IMG/VR virus record: IMGVR_UViG_3300042090_000404
Location: 1-26,279 of that record
Length of the DNA stretch: 26,279 bases
Source of the DNA: a virus
Reading direction: 5' to 3' (one strand)
Shown here: positions 15,084 through 21,508 of the stretch, in pieces
Layout of the letters: each line of letters opens with the position of its first letter
How positions within the stretch are numbered: position 1 is the stretch's first letter
Notes under the pieces: model-generated
Databases searched by the model: none
Told to the model about the DNA's origin: nothing
What the model saw: only the letters and a program-made list of their open reading frames with translations
Made by a program: the position numbers and the translations under genes

Positions 15084-15640
15084 GTGATGTCGATACATAT
15101 GGCTATGGGCAACTAGGCCCGGACGATGTCGCATCGGATTATAATGCGTTCATATTTCTTATCAGTCAGGCCTTAGCACGGGTCCGCACAGTTACCCTCG
15201 TTTCCGTAGTCGAGGTCACGAGCCCTACCGGCCCCCTCGCCCCGGTCGGTTTTCTTACTGCACAGCCCCTCGTCAATATGATGGACGGAAACGGCAACTG
15301 TACCCAGCACGGAACAATTTTTAATCTCCCGTACTTCAGGCTTCAAGGAGGAAAGAATGCTGTGGTCATCGACCCTCAGCCTGGAGATATTGGAATTTCC
15401 GTCATTTCTGACCGTGATATATCCTCAGTCAAGAATAATTTGGGGATTTCTAATCCCGGTTCTACTCGGCTCTTTGATCTGGCAGATGGAATTTACATCG
15501 GCGGAATTCTGAATGGAATCCCTACTAACTACATTTGGTTAGATTTGCTAGGAAATATTAACGCAGTCTGTACCGGAGCTTTCAATATCACGGCTCCGGG
15601 TGGTCTAATTGTTAATGGAACACCGGTAACGTTACCATGA
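15080..15640 (+). CDS. Baseplate spike protein (gp138-like N-terminal domain)
   Basis: This is a 186-residue protein. TTG at 15080 overlaps the hub TGA (TTGA) and is the start that gives the conserved N-terminus. The longer in-frame reading from 15023 would lie inside the hub gene. Residues about 15-105 form an OB-fold-like domain ('IFLISQALARVRTVTLVSVVEV', 'GFLTAQPLVNMMDGNG', 'FNLPYFRLQGGKNAVVIDPQPGDIGISVISDRDIS') characteristic of the gp138 family that punctures the outer membrane. The C-terminus ('GNINAVCTGAFNITAPGGLIVNGTPVTLP') is the short beta-helix tip seen in this group. No HxH metal motif is present at the tip. Position between hub and plug fits. Confidence 0.8.
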   Translation: MSDVDTYGYGQLGPDDVASDYNAFIFLISQALARVRTVTLVSVVEVTSPTGPLAPVGFLTAQPLVNMMDGNGNCTQHGTIFNLPYFRLQGGKNAVVIDPQPGDIGISVISDRDISSVKNNLGISNPGSTRLFDLADGIYIGGILNGIPTNYIWLDLLGNINAVCTGAFNITAPGGLIVNGTPVTLP

Positions 15641-16263
15641 CTTATCCGAATGTACCGATAGCTCCAGGCGTGCCCCCTATCCCGCGCGATCCTCTCGCGG
15701 TCGCGTTGAACGTCGCTCTTTTGACTGCTGATGCTTTTGGCCTCCTTTTCGGCAACGGTTCTAACCAATGGGGACTTTTCCAAAATGGTTCTGCGGTAAT
15801 TCTTGCCGATAACGTCACTGCGCTTGATTTCCGGAAAGACTGGATTATTGCGAGCTATCCGGTGCAGCGCGGCGCTTTCGAGAGCTATGACAAGGTACAA
15901 ACACCTTTCGAGATGCGCCTTCGTTTTACCACTGGCGGCACAGTCGCCGAGCGGCAGGCCTTCCTAAATTCCATATTCAATATCGCCGGGACTACGAACC
16001 TATATGATGTCTATATGCCAGAGGCGAGCTTTTCGAGCGTTTGTATTAAGCATGTAGACTTCGATCGCACCGCGCAATCGGTTGGCCTTCTCGCTGTGGA
16101 TGTTTGGGTTGAGCAAGTGGTGCAGGCCGCTGTTCCGTCCTTTTCTAATACAGCCTCCCCGAATTCGGCCTCTCCCGTTGCACAAGGTCAAGTGCAAACT
16201 CAGACCCCAACGCAGGCGCAGATGGCCGGTATCGTGTCCATGTTCGCGATCGGGGTCACATAA
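15637..16263 (+). CDS. Baseplate adaptor / tail protein
   Basis: This 208-residue protein starts at ATG 15637, overlapping the spike TGA. It has a Pro-rich N-terminus ('YPNVPIAPGVPPIPRDP'). A middle domain reads 'NQWGLFQNGSAVILADNVTALDFRKDWIIASYPVQRGAFESYDKVQTPFEMRLRFT', then 'ERQAFLNSIFNIAGTTNLYDVYMPE' and 'GLLAVDVWVEQV'. This pattern is recurrent beside the hub and spike genes of phages with DUF3383 sheaths. It looks like a Dit- or LysM-adaptor-type protein that holds wedge proteins around the hub. The C-terminal 45 residues are a flexible Gln/Ser/Pro tail. The general role as a baseplate component is well supported by context; the exact equivalence is uncertain. Confidence 0.6.
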   Translation: MTYPNVPIAPGVPPIPRDPLAVALNVALLTADAFGLLFGNGSNQWGLFQNGSAVILADNVTALDFRKDWIIASYPVQRGAFESYDKVQTPFEMRLRFTTGGTVAERQAFLNSIFNIAGTTNLYDVYMPEASFSSVCIKHVDFDRTAQSVGLLAVDVWVEQVVQAAVPSFSNTASPNSASPVAQGQVQTQTPTQAQMAGIVSMFAIGVT

Positions 16264-16577
16264 TGTTGATCGTTCCGACCGCCTCTATTGCATCTCAAAC
16301 GGTCGATGTGGTCGTTAACAATCAGATCGTTCAGCTTGCCATTTACCAAAAGGTTTTTGGCGTCTTTATGGACGTATATGTAAATAATCAACTTATTATC
16401 GGAGGCGTTCTCTGCCTGAATGTGACGCGCATAGTGCGCTCTTTGTATTTGGGATTTTCTGGAGATTTCATATGGTATGATACTCAGGGAACTTCTCAGC
16501 CTTATTATACAGGCATTGGTTCTCGCTATCTTTTAGTGTATCTGTCTCCGTCAGATTTGCCGGCGGGAGAAGGTTAA
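16263..16577 (+). CDS. Baseplate plug protein (cyanophage Pam3 gp18-like)
   Basis: This is a 104-residue protein whose ATG overlaps the upstream TAA (TAATG). The sequence 'QTVDVVVNNQIVQLAIYQKVFGVFMDVYVNNQLIIGGVLCLN' followed by 'YLGFSGDFIWYDTQG' and 'GIGSRYLLVYLS' matches the small all-beta plug domain described for the cyanophage Pam3 baseplate, which closes the bottom of the central channel. Length is right for a single-domain plug. The gene sits between the adaptor and the gp25-like wedge gene, the arrangement expected for this compact baseplate type. Confidence 0.75.
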   Translation: MLIVPTASIASQTVDVVVNNQIVQLAIYQKVFGVFMDVYVNNQLIIGGVLCLNVTRIVRSLYLGFSGDFIWYDTQGTSQPYYTGIGSRYLLVYLSPSDLPAGEG

Positions 16578-17012
16578 ATGGCCTCCACTCTCCTTCTCGA
16601 TACTGTGGCCTGGGATTTGGTGGTGGATTCGAATGGCAATATTGCCGTCGCATCTGATCCTTATTCTCTTGCTCAAGATGCTGCTTCGGCCATTCGAACT
16701 TTCCTCGGGGAAGTCTATTATGACACGACTATCGGGGTGCCATATTCTGAAATTCTAGGTGAGTTTCCGCCGATCGCACTTCTCAAACAACAATTAGTGG
16801 ATGCTGCTTTGACGGTTCCTGGAGTTCTGAGTGCGCAAGTATTCATTTCCGCTATTGAAGGTCGAACTGTTTCAGGACAAGTGCAAATTACGAGTTCGAA
16901 CGGTCAAACATCGGCGGCAACATTTAGCTCGTTGACATTATCTACAACAACACAGTCGTCCTTGATACTTGGAAATACCCTATTGGGAGGGGCAGATGCG
17001 ATACTTGGATAG
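16578..17012 (+). CDS. Baseplate wedge protein, gp25/GpW-like
   Basis: This is a 144-residue protein whose ATG follows the plug TAA directly. The pattern 'LVVDSNGNIAVASDPYSLAQDAASAIRTFLGEVYYDTTIGVPYSEILG', then 'LLKQQLVDAALTVPGVLSAQV', is the T4 gp25 / P2 GpW family: a conserved Gln before a helix, the GE-x-Y/F-x-D/N turn, G-x-P-Y and a VPGV strand. It forms the core of the baseplate wedge with the J-like protein. The C-terminal end overlaps the start of the next gene by 17 bases. In most phages the J-like gene comes next; here two unrelated genes intervene. Confidence 0.85.
   Translation: MASTLLLDTVAWDLVVDSNGNIAVASDPYSLAQDAASAIRTFLGEVYYDTTIGVPYSEILGEFPPIALLKQQLVDAALTVPGVLSAQVFISAIEGRTVSGQVQITSSNGQTSAATFSSLTLSTTTQSSLILGNTLLGGADAILG
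16985..16992 (+). promoter_or_regulatory. Ribosome-binding site fixing the start at 16996
   Basis: GGGAGGGG lies inside the gp25-like gene 3-6 bases before ATG 16996. It supports that ATG over the in-frame TTG at 16969. Confidence 0.6.
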
Positions 17013-17925
17013 GATACTTATTGCGATCAACCTATTCTTCTTGTTGTCTAGCACTGCTGACGCACAGACTAACCCCGGTCTGGTCGATGGGGCGATACTA
17101 TGCGCCAATACATCTGCCTGTACGGGCAGAAGTGCAAATCCGAGCGGCCTCAATCAAATACTTAGTAACAAGGCGGATTATCCTATAAATCCATCGTCAG
17201 TTCCAGGAGTCAAGGGAGTTGTTTTCTCAGGCACCCCTTCCGCGGGATACGTGCCAGTTGCGTCCGGATCAGCGGCAGCTACTTGGACGCAATGCGTGAA
17301 CATCGGAATTTCATCTTGCGGTGCGACTATTCCCGCTTCATTAGCTTGCGGAGTGCCCTGTCTCGATTTAGGTGGTGGATTGGTCCTTAATCTTGCTCAA
17401 CAGTCTTATTATGCAATGGGACCATTTGCCGGGATTGCCTTTTTTTCTGCCACTAATCCCGCGATGACTGTCGCCCCCGCCTGGGCGTTTTCCTTAAATG
17501 GAAGTGGCGCGGAAGCTCTTATCTATAGCAATAACAATTTCGATTCTATTCAGGCGACCGCCTTTAGCACTACATCAACACTTTGGACATTTGGAATTGG
17601 AGTGCAATTCGATGTAAACCCAATCGTTGCTACATCAGGTGCAGGCGCCGCCATTACGATAAATGGTCCATCCGGTTATTCAGCGCAAAATCTTTTGCAA
17701 GTAAACGGCAGCACTTTGGGTGCTATGTACGTTGATGCATCTCAGACAATTATGGGATCAGTGACTGCAAATCCATTGAAATTGATTTATAATAATTCGG
17801 CAGTTTTGACAATGACCAATATCTCTATGAATGTTCCTGGTTTGCCAACTTCTGCTGGCAGCGGTGGGCTCTATATTTGCGTAGACACGTCTGGTAACTT
17901 TTACAAAAAGTCCTCTTGTCCATAA
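16996..17925 (+). CDS. Exported fibre-like protein with signal peptide
   Basis: This is a 309-residue protein. A typical Sec signal peptide covers residues 1-23 (charged start, hydrophobic ILIAINLFFLL, then ADA|Q). The mature protein starts QTNPGL, the same as the mature start of the fibre at 21505. It continues with 'LNQILSNKADYP', a Ser/Gly-rich 'GTPSAGYVPVASGSAAATWTQC', and beta-rich strands as in tail-fibre shafts. It ends with Cys-containing strands ('GGLYICVDTSGNFYKKSSC'). Seven or more Cys residues suggest disulfides formed outside the cytoplasm. The gene is inserted between the gp25-like and J-like wedge genes. The role is unknown: possibilities are a periplasmic or surface fibre, a receptor-masking decoy, or a virion fibre that passes through the periplasm. 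The signal peptide is clear; the function is inference. Confidence 0.65.
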   Translation: MRYLDRILIAINLFFLLSSTADAQTNPGLVDGAILCANTSACTGRSANPSGLNQILSNKADYPINPSSVPGVKGVVFSGTPSAGYVPVASGSAAATWTQCVNIGISSCGATIPASLACGVPCLDLGGGLVLNLAQQSYYAMGPFAGIAFFSATNPAMTVAPAWAFSLNGSGAEALIYSNNNFDSIQATAFSTTSTLWTFGIGVQFDVNPIVATSGAGAAITINGPSGYSAQNLLQVNGSTLGAMYVDASQTIMGSVTANPLKLIYNNSAVLTMTNISMNVPGLPTSAGSGGLYICVDTSGNFYKKSSCP

Positions 17926-17937
17926 AGGGTGCCGTTC

Positions 17938-18168
17938 ATGCGTGTAATTTTGCTCCTCCTGTTGTCAACTGCAATTGCGGAAGCACAGTTGTTGCAATCG
18001 CCTTCGTCATCTCCAACTATTACTGAGGTCGATGTTTTAGGAGACATTATCTCCCAGCAGGCCAAATTTAATGCTCGTTTGATGGTGCAGTTAAACACGT
18101 TGCAATCTGAACTTGTTCGTGAAAAAGCGCGTGCGGAAGCTGCGGAGGCAAAATTAAAAAAGGAATAA
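17938..18168 (+). CDS. Small exported coiled-coil protein
   Basis: This is a 76-residue protein. ATG 17938 has AAGGG at 17925-17929 as ribosome-binding site; an in-frame GTG at 17929 overlaps that site. Residues 1-16 are a signal peptide (MRVILLLLLSTAIAEA|Q). After a Ser/Pro linker, residues about 30-76 form a continuous helix with heptad-like hydrophobic spacing ('IISQQAKFNARLMVQLNTLQSELVREKARAEAAEAKLKKE'), probably a coiled coil. No lipobox Cys is present, so it is not a canonical outer-membrane spanin. If the signal is not cleaved it could be a membrane-anchored i-spanin-like protein, but it is short for that. It is paired with the exported fibre-like gene upstream. Confidence 0.6.
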   Translation: MRVILLLLLSTAIAEAQLLQSPSSSPTITEVDVLGDIISQQAKFNARLMVQLNTLQSELVREKARAEAAEAKLKKE

Positions 18169-18172
18169 TTTA

Positions 18173-19630
18173 ATGGGCACCAATGTCCCGTCACCCACCT
18201 TCGGTGCCAACGGGTTCATCATCCCGACCGAAGAACAGATTTTGGCCGGGGTCACTGCGGACATTAACGCGGCCTTCGGAGGCAATCTCAACCCTGGCCT
18301 TACTACTCCGCAGGGGCAACTTGCTAGCTCCATGGCGGCGATTATTGGGAACGCTGATTCGACCTTTCTCTATTACACGACCCAAGTGGACCCGGCCTAT
18401 GCGCAGGGCCGCATGTTGGATGCTATCGCCCGAATTTACTTTTTGGAACGCAATCCTGCGGAGCCCACCGTTTTGCAGGTCTCCTGTAACGGAGCGCCGG
18501 GGGTGGGTATCCCTTTGAATGCTCTTATTCAAGATAACGCAGGCAACACCTACACTTGCACAGGGTCCGGAGTAATCGGCGCGAGTGGGTTTGTAGTGCT
18601 GGAATTCGCTAATCTGGTGCCCGGTCCTTCCCCGGTCCCGGAATTCGGCTCCCTGACCATTTATCAAGCAATTCCGGGCTGGGATAGCGCCGGCCTCGTT
18701 TCGGGAGCGGTGGGAGTTTCTACCGAAAGTGATCAAGCGTTCGAAACACGCCGCGCGGCATCGGTCGCGGTAAATTCGATCGGCGCGCTCAATTCGATCC
18801 AAGGCGCAGTTCTCGCAGTGCCCGGAGTGTTAGGAGCATATGTCACAGAGAATACCGGCTCGACATCATCCGTCGTGGGTGGTGTTACGCTTGCGCCGAA
18901 TTCGGTTTATGTCGCGGTATCCGGTGGAAGTGCGTCGGCCATCGCGCAAGCTATTTGGTCGAAAAAGGCGCCGGGATGCGCTTACAATGGCAACACGACT
19001 GTTGTCGTACAAGACACAAATCCAGGGTATTCGCCGCCTTACCCGACTTATAATGTCACATTTGAAATACCGTCTAACCTTCCGATCGTTTGGACTGCGA
19101 CCATAAAGAATAGCCCATCGGTCCCTTCCAATGCGTTTGCGCAGATTCAGACCGCGCTTTTGAATGCTTTCGCCGGGGGCACCTTCGGAGGCACCCCCAT
19201 CCCGGCCGCTCAAATAGGCTCGGTGATCTATGCCCAGCAATACGTGGCAGCGGTTACTGCGCTCGGCGCTTGGGCTCAGGTGATTACCCTGCAAAATGGT
19301 TCACCGAATACTCCGTCCGCGGTCGCTACCGGGTCTTGTGGCGGAACTGTCCTGCATGTCACCGCGTTAACGTCAGGTACAATCACAGTCGGGCAATGGT
19401 TGACGTCCGGAAGCAGTATTTCGGGCACTGCCGCTTTTATGGTAGGGACCCAGATATTAAGCCAGATTTCAGGAACCGTGGGAGGCGTCGGAGTCTATGG
19501 ATTAAGCGTAGGGCAGACATGTCCTAGTCAATCCATAAGTTTCATTACTGCGAACCAGAATTTTGTATCGGTTAACATCAATCAATTTCCCACATTGGCT
19601 GCGACTGATATAAGTTTGGTGCTGGTCTAA
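18173..19630 (+). CDS. Baseplate wedge protein, J-like, with inserted module
   Basis: This is a 485-residue protein starting at ATG 18173, with AGGA of the preceding gene's end as ribosome-binding site. It shows the baseplate J-like pattern: 'GFIIPTEEQILAGVTADINAAFGGNLNPGLTTPQGQLASS', 'DPAYAQGRMLDAIARIYFLERNPA', a Cys-containing beta insertion, 'STESDQAFETRRAASVAVNSIGALNSIQGAVLAVPGVLGAYVTEN' and 'NSVYVAVSGGSASAIAQAIWSKKAPGCAYNG'. J-like proteins link gp25-type wedges around the hub. Residues about 386-457, near the C-terminus, are the Gly/Thr-rich module shared with the terminator, sheath and S74 fibre. The true last strands ('NFVSVNINQFPTLAATDISLVLV') follow it. The gene overlaps the DUF2612 gene (TAATG). 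Confidence 0.85.
   Translation: MGTNVPSPTFGANGFIIPTEEQILAGVTADINAAFGGNLNPGLTTPQGQLASSMAAIIGNADSTFLYYTTQVDPAYAQGRMLDAIARIYFLERNPAEPTVLQVSCNGAPGVGIPLNALIQDNAGNTYTCTGSGVIGASGFVVLEFANLVPGPSPVPEFGSLTIYQAIPGWDSAGLVSGAVGVSTESDQAFETRRAASVAVNSIGALNSIQGAVLAVPGVLGAYVTENTGSTSSVVGGVTLAPNSVYVAVSGGSASAIAQAIWSKKAPGCAYNGNTTVVVQDTNPGYSPPYPTYNVTFEIPSNLPIVWTATIKNSPSVPSNAFAQIQTALLNAFAGGTFGGTPIPAAQIGSVIYAQQYVAAVTALGAWAQVITLQNGSPNTPSAVATGSCGGTVLHVTALTSGTITVGQWLTSGSSISGTAAFMVGTQILSQISGTVGGVGVYGLSVGQTCPSQSISFITANQNFVSVNINQFPTLAATDISLVLV
19328..19543 (+). repeat. Shared Gly/Thr-rich module, copy 3 (in J-like wedge)
   Basis: Residues 386-457. Landmarks: GGTVLHVTALTSGTITVGQ, then ISGTVGGVGVYGL. It is closest to the terminator copy at its end and to the sheath copy at its start. 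Confidence 0.7.
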
Positions 19631-20310
19631 TGAGTGGGCCTCCGTTTCCTCCCGCTCCGGTCGCCGGCTCGAATGCGATCGGGTCGTTTGAAATTGGCGT
19701 TTCGCCGATCGGGACAATATCGCCGTTTGTCTTTTGGGTAACGGTCATTTCGCAATATGCCAACAGCCCAATACTCACGCAGCTAATTTCTAATTTTGAT
19801 CAGTATCTCGATCAAACTCAAAACTTTGATAACTTCTATGACTACATCTGGAACGTCGCCACTGCGCAAGGCGAAGGCCTCGACATTTGGGGACGGATCG
19901 TTGGTGTTACTAGAGTGGTCACTCTCCCGAATAGTGCGATTTATTTTGGCTTTGAAGAAGCTGGCACGGGCAATCAGAACTCTAATCCATGGGGTCCCGG
20001 CGGGCAGGGTGTTTGGTACTCGGGTGTTCCTAATACTAACAACTTCATTTTATCGGACAGCGCTTTTCGTCTCCTCATTTATGCAAAGGCTCTGGCCAAT
20101 ATAAGCAGTGGATCGATTCAATCTATAAATCAAATCCTCATCAACCTGTTCCCGAATCAAGGTGGTAACGCATACGTTACTGATGGTCAAAATATGACCA
20201 TGACTTACACCTTTAATTGGGCCCTAACTCCGGTGCAACTTGCGATCGTTTCTCAAGCGGGAATTCTTCCGAAGCCTGTGGGTGTCGCGGCTTCTATCGT
20301 TTATCTGTAA
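19630..20310 (+). CDS. Baseplate protein, DUF2612 family
   Basis: This is a 226-residue protein whose ATG overlaps the J-like TAA. The segment 'LISNFDQYLDQTQNFDNFYDYIWNVATAQGEGLDIWGRIVGVTR', then 'FGFEEAG', 'FILSDSAFRLLIYAKALANISSGSIQSINQILINLFPNQGGNAYVTD', is characteristic of the DUF2612 phage family. Members follow the J-like gene and act like tail protein I, connecting the wedges to the fibres. The following gene is a tail fibre, which fits this role. The protein ends 'GILPKPVGVAASIVY', the usual LPKPxG end of the family. Confidence 0.8.
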   Translation: MSGPPFPPAPVAGSNAIGSFEIGVSPIGTISPFVFWVTVISQYANSPILTQLISNFDQYLDQTQNFDNFYDYIWNVATAQGEGLDIWGRIVGVTRVVTLPNSAIYFGFEEAGTGNQNSNPWGPGGQGVWYSGVPNTNNFILSDSAFRLLIYAKALANISSGSIQSINQILINLFPNQGGNAYVTDGQNMTMTYTFNWALTPVQLAIVSQAGILPKPVGVAASIVYL

Positions 20311-20320
20311 GGGTTTCAAA

Positions 20321-21508
20321 ATGCAAAAGTCTGGTGTTCCGACTAAGTTTCCCATTCCATGGGCGAGCGCGGCAACCGCTCCTTACATTCGAACGATTCC
20401 ACAAGCCTCCCAAATTAATATTCAGGCGGGCGCGGCGTCACTCACAGATGGATACCCGCCAGTTACTTTCTTGCAAGCCGGCGCGGGAGGCGTGTCACCT
20501 TTCGGGTCTGATACAAATGGAATTCTAAATCAGATCACTCTTTGGTGTCAATGGATGAGTGCCGGAGGACCGATCGTTTGGGACTCTGCTTTCTCGGCTG
20601 CGGTCGGTGGATATCCTCTCGGCGCGATCGTACAATCTGCGACGACAGCTGGGCTCTTTTGGTATTGTCAGGCAGATAATAACACGAGTAATCCCGACAC
20701 CGGTGGATCGAATTGGCTCGGGTTCCAACTTGCCCAGACGATCCCCGCGGGACAGGTCCGCTTTACCCAGACGACAGGAACCACCTGCACCCTAACCCCT
20801 ATCAATGGTGGACTGCTTTGGATTAACGGCCTCAACTATTTGATGACCGGAGGGACCTTTACCAACACAGGCCTCTCACCTAACACATTGTATTATGCCT
20901 ATGTGCAGGTTAACGCGAGCGGAGTATTTGTCTATAATTTCTCCACCACAGGATACAATCGAGGGTCTAATGGCGTCGCGGTAAAGATCGGCGACGCGAC
21001 GCAAACCCTAGTCGGAATGGTGCAAACGAATTCCTCCTCTCAGTTCGTGCTCACAGATGGAAGTTATTGGGTTCGAACTTGGTATCAACGTCAACTCGGC
21101 CGGTCCCGGACGCAATTTTCTGCACCGCGTACTACTTCATCCACGATAGCGACAGAAATTAACAATGAAATTCGAAATTCATTTCTCGTTTGGGCAAATG
21201 AAAACATCCAGTTTTCTGTAACTGGGTCTTTTTATTCTGGCGCAGGGGGCGGAAATGCTGGGACATACGTGTCATTTGACAGTGGAGCGATAGAACCCGA
21301 AGCAGCCGGCAATTTTTATCCACAACCGGGGGTAGGCGTCTCTACCCCTATTGGAATTATCGGAGTGAAAACCGGCCTTACAGAAGGTCTTCATTACGCG
21401 ACTCTGTTCGGGTCCTGTAGTGCTGGCACGGCGGGCTGGGTCGGGACTAATGCAAGCAGTCAAGCCCTTACCATGTTGGAATTATCTTTTGAAGGTCAAT
21501 CTCCATGA
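20321..21508 (+). CDS. Tail fibre protein
   Basis: This is a 395-residue protein. ATG 20321 is chosen: AAGGG at 20309-20313 is 7 bases upstream, and the conserved N-terminus begins there. A longer reading from 20240 would lie in the DUF2612 gene. The N-terminal 150 residues ('PTKFPIPWASAATAPYIRTIPQASQI', 'GAASLTDGYPPVTFLQAGAGGVSPFGSDTNGILNQITLW', 'GGYPLGAIVQSATTAGLFW') are a widespread phage fibre attachment domain. Beta-rich shaft segments follow, including 'GGLLWINGLNYLMTGGTFTNTGLSPNTLYYAYV'. The C-terminus ('GLTEGLHYATLFGSCSAGTAGWVG') looks like a compact tip domain. It is translationally coupled to the next fibre gene (ATGA). Confidence 0.8.
   Translation: MQKSGVPTKFPIPWASAATAPYIRTIPQASQINIQAGAASLTDGYPPVTFLQAGAGGVSPFGSDTNGILNQITLWCQWMSAGGPIVWDSAFSAAVGGYPLGAIVQSATTAGLFWYCQADNNTSNPDTGGSNWLGFQLAQTIPAGQVRFTQTTGTTCTLTPINGGLLWINGLNYLMTGGTFTNTGLSPNTLYYAYVQVNASGVFVYNFSTTGYNRGSNGVAVKIGDATQTLVGMVQTNSSSQFVLTDGSYWVRTWYQRQLGRSRTQFSAPRTTSSTIATEINNEIRNSFLVWANENIQFSVTGSFYSGAGGGNAGTYVSFDSGAIEPEAAGNFYPQPGVGVSTPIGIIGVKTGLTEGLHYATLFGSCSAGTAGWVGTNASSQALTMLELSFEGQSP

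Noticed and set aside
17938-18168. Small coiled-coil protein considered as a spanin
   Set aside because: No lipobox, short, with a good signal peptidase I site, and far from the lysis cassette. Kept only as an alternative.
18191-18802. Antisense open frame (203 codons) over the J-like gene
   Set aside because: Arg-rich, no domain pattern, fully inside a recognised + strand gene.
20240-20320. N-terminal extension of the tail fibre
   Set aside because: It would overlap the DUF2612 gene and gives an Arg/Phe-rich leader. The conserved fibre N-terminus begins just after ATG 20321, which has its own ribosome-binding site.
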